6,115 nt of DNA, taken from an uncultured Gardnerella sp. (GTDB taxonomy: Bacteria > Actinomycetota > Actinomycetes > Actinomycetales > Bifidobacteriaceae). A program made the translations under genes and the position numbers. Positions within the stretch are counted from its first letter, which is position 1, and the number at the start of each line of letters is the position of its first letter. Below, piece after piece: positions 4,522-6,115 of the stretch. The notes under the pieces were generated by a model. It saw nothing but the letters and a program-made list of their open reading frames with translations, was not told the origin of the DNA and did not search any database. The stretch spans positions 1-6,115 of the forward strand of contig CAMYPN010000049.1 of NCBI GenBank assembly GCA_947292085.1. Reading direction: 5' to 3'.

Positions 4522-6115
4522 ATGAGTTTAATTGTTAATAATCTTAACGTTACTTTAGGTAATTCTTGTGTATTAAATAACGTGTCTCTTAAAGTTGCAG
4601 ATGGTGAGCGTGTGGGTTTAGTTGGCTCATCAGGATCCGGTAAGTCTATGCTGATTCGTGCTGTTACTGGTTTACTTCCAGAAGGTGCAAAAGTTTCTGG
4701 ATCTTGCAAACTGGGTGATTTGCAGACAGTTGGGGCTAGTGATATTGAAATAGCAAAACTTCGCGGAAAATACGTGGGAGTTGTTTTTCAGCAGGCTAAT
4801 CGCGCACTAAATCCTGTTTTAACAGTAGAACAGCAGGTTTCATTGCCTCTTCGAATACACTATCTTCTGAATGACGATGATGTTCATAATCGTGTTTGTA
4901 ATATGCTTGAGAAGGTTGGTTTATCACCTAAACTTGCTTCTAAGCGCACTTTTGAGCTTTCTGGAGGCCAGCAGCAGCGTGTAGGAATTGCCACAGCGCT
5001 AATTACATATCCAAAACTTATTCTTGCTGATGAGCCTACTACGGCTCTTGATTCTGTTACTCAGCGTGATGTTGTAAGTATGCTCACTTCACTTGTGGAC
5101 GATATGGGAGCATCAATGCTTTTTGTTACTCACGATTTTTCTGTGCTTTCTCATTCAGCTCAGCGCTGTTATGTTCTCGATTCTGGGAATTTGGTTGATA
5201 GTGCTTGTGTGAAAGATTTGCTTGAAAATCCTAAAGTTACTTCAACTCGTATTCTTGTTGAATCTGCTAGAAAACTTACGCTTAGAGCAAAAAATTCGGA
5301 AAGTGCTTTTTCGGAAAGTGCTTCTGCTTCTGCTAAAGATACTTCCACTGAAAATATTTCTGATAGTATCTGTAAATCTAAAAATTCCGCAACTTTGCTC
5401 TCTGCAAAAAACATTCACGTAATATTTGGTAGTGGCAAAAAAAGTTCTGAAGTATTAAAAGGTGTCGACTTAAATCTTAAAGTTGGTGAATCTTTAGCAA
5501 TTATAGGCGGATCTGGCAGTGGTAAAACTACTCTTATTCGATCCATACTTGGTTTGCAAAAAATTTCAGAAGGAACTATCGAATACGATTCCAACATAAT
5601 AGCTTTATCAAATAGCAAAAAAAGTGACTTTTTAGCGTTACGTAGTGAAACTTCCTTAGTTTTTCAACATCCTTTCGCAGCATTAGACCCACGCTGGACT
5701 GTGGAAAAAAGTGTTGCTGAGCCGCTTAATATAAGACATAAAAATATGAATCTTAGTAAGGAAGATGTAAACAATCGTGTTTATAGTGTTTTGAAATTAG
5801 TTGGTTTAAAACCAGAAAATTTTGCGCAAAAATATCCGCATGAGCTTTCTGGCGGTCAGGCTCAGTGCGTTGCTATAGCTCGAGCGCTTATTAACGACCC
5901 TAGAATACTTATAGCAGATGAACCTATGAGTGCTATCGACGTTGCTGAACGTACTCGTATTCTTGAAGCTTTTGCTACGATTCGATCTAAACGCCCAAAC
6001 ATGTCTTGCATATTCGTAAGTCACGATTTAGGGATGATTCAGCATTTAGCTACACGCGTAATCGTACTAAATGATGGAAAAATAGTAGAGTCTGGAAGCG
6101 TAAGTCAAGTACTTA
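4522..6115 (+). CDS. Peptide-type ABC transporter ATPase with two ABC domains in one chain (DppD-DppF-like fusion), C-terminus beyond window
   Basis: This is the energising subunit of the importer. The frame is open from ATG 4522 to the window edge, 531 complete codons, and encodes two full nucleotide-binding domains. Domain 1: Walker A GSSGSGKS (35-42), Q-loop Q90, signature LSGGQ (146-150), Walker B LILADEP (166-172), D-loop ALDS, switch His204. A short tail ([14 protein letters not shown], 236-249) resembles a cut-down version of the oligopeptide-family C-terminal HPYT extension. A polar linker at about 250-290, rich in Ser, Lys and Ala, contains a 15-bp tandem duplication. Domain 2: Walker A GGSGSGKT (329-336), Q-loop Q382, signature LSGGQ (442-446), Walker B ILIADEP (462-468), D-loop AID, His501. 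In domain 2 the bases after the signature give AQCV where RQRV is usual (domain 1 has QQRV), and TSALD has become MSAID. Fused DppD-DppF ATPases are known in actinobacteria, so the fusion itself is not novel. Few residues should remain after L531. Confidence 0.95.
   Translation, partial: MSLIVNNLNVTLGNSCVLNNVSLKVADGERVGLVGSSGSGKSMLIRAVTGLLPEGAKVSGSCKLGDLQTVGASDIEIAKLRGKYVGVVFQQANRALNPVLTVEQQVSLPLRIHYLLNDDDVHNRVCNMLEKVGLSPKLASKRTFELSGGQQQRVGIATALITYPKLILADEPTTALDSVTQRDVVSMLTSLVDDMGASMLFVTHDFSVLSHSAQRCYVLDSGNLVDSACVKDLLENPKVTSTRILVESARKLTLRAKNSESAFSESASASAKDTSTENISDSICKSKNSATLLSAKNIHVIFGSGKKSSEVLKGVDLNLKVGESLAIIGGSGSGKTTLIRSILGLQKISEGTIEYDSNIIALSNSKKSDFLALRSETSLVFQHPFAALDPRWTVEKSVAEPLNIRHKNMNLSKEDVNNRVYSVLKLVGLKPENFAQKYPHELSGGQAQCVAIARALINDPRILIADEPMSAIDVAERTRILEAFATIRSKRPNMSCIFVSHDLGMIQHLATRVIVLNDGKIVESGSVSQVL
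5296..5325 (+). repeat. 15-bp tandem duplication in the interdomain linker of the ATPase
   Basis: TCGGAAAGTGCTTTT (5296-5310) is followed directly by TCGGAAAGTGCTTCT (5311-5325), differing at one base. They encode SESAF and SESAS (residues 259-268), then a short Ser-Ala run. The unit is a multiple of three, so copy-number change keeps the frame and only alters linker length. Confidence 0.85.

Noticed and set aside
5169..5618. Minus-strand open frames opposite the ATPase linker and second domain
   Set aside because: They overlap the intact double-domain ATPase frame and show only mirror-image low-complexity sequence.
1..6115. Mobile element, CRISPR array, toxin-antitoxin or phage genes
   Set aside because: No transposase, terminal inverted repeats with target duplication, regularly spaced repeats, or phage-type proteins were found; all space is accounted for by pdxS, the transporter operon and the gaps described.

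Overview
The window looks like chromosomal DNA from a low-GC member of the Bifidobacteriaceae, most plausibly Gardnerella. This is inferred from three things: the actinobacterial flavour of the PdxS fragment, an A+T-rich base composition that is unusual for actinobacteria, and the arrangement of a single-SBP peptide transporter with a fused double ATPase. No rRNA or species marker is present, so the genus is a judgement and not a measurement.

Layout: (1) Bases 1-301, minus strand, hold the first 100 codons of pdxS (pyridoxal 5'-phosphate synthase, synthase subunit), running off the left edge. (2) Bases 305-730 are a divergent, A+T-rich intergenic region with a weak candidate pdxS promoter, an imperfect 20-21 bp direct repeat, and a possible hairpin in the leader of the plus-strand operon. 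(3) Bases 731-6115, plus strand, hold a four-gene peptide-type (Dpp/Opp, PepT family) ABC importer: a membrane-anchored solute-binding protein (731-2416), two permeases (2588-3556 and about 3594-4505), and an ATPase with two complete ABC domains on one polypeptide (4522 to beyond the right edge). The 171-nt gap between the binding protein and the first permease holds three consecutive hairpins. Two of these share an identical 17-nt left arm and look like copies of an interspersed palindromic element.

How the parts work together: the binding protein would capture a peptide (or another SBP_bac_5 ligand) outside the membrane and hand it to the permease heterodimer, and the two ATPase domains would drive transport. 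The hairpins after the binding-protein gene sit where they could uncouple its expression from that of the membrane and ATPase genes, as intercistronic palindromes do in some transporter operons. pdxS is transcribed away from the transporter, and no functional link is evident.

The window is mostly ordinary. I see no phage, CRISPR, toxin-antitoxin or novel defence system. The points that merit a second look are small in scale: the twin palindromes, a three-unit 12-bp tandem repeat exactly at the second permease's start codon, a 15-bp tandem duplication in the ATPase linker, the missing lipobox on the binding protein, and altered residues next to the second ABC signature.
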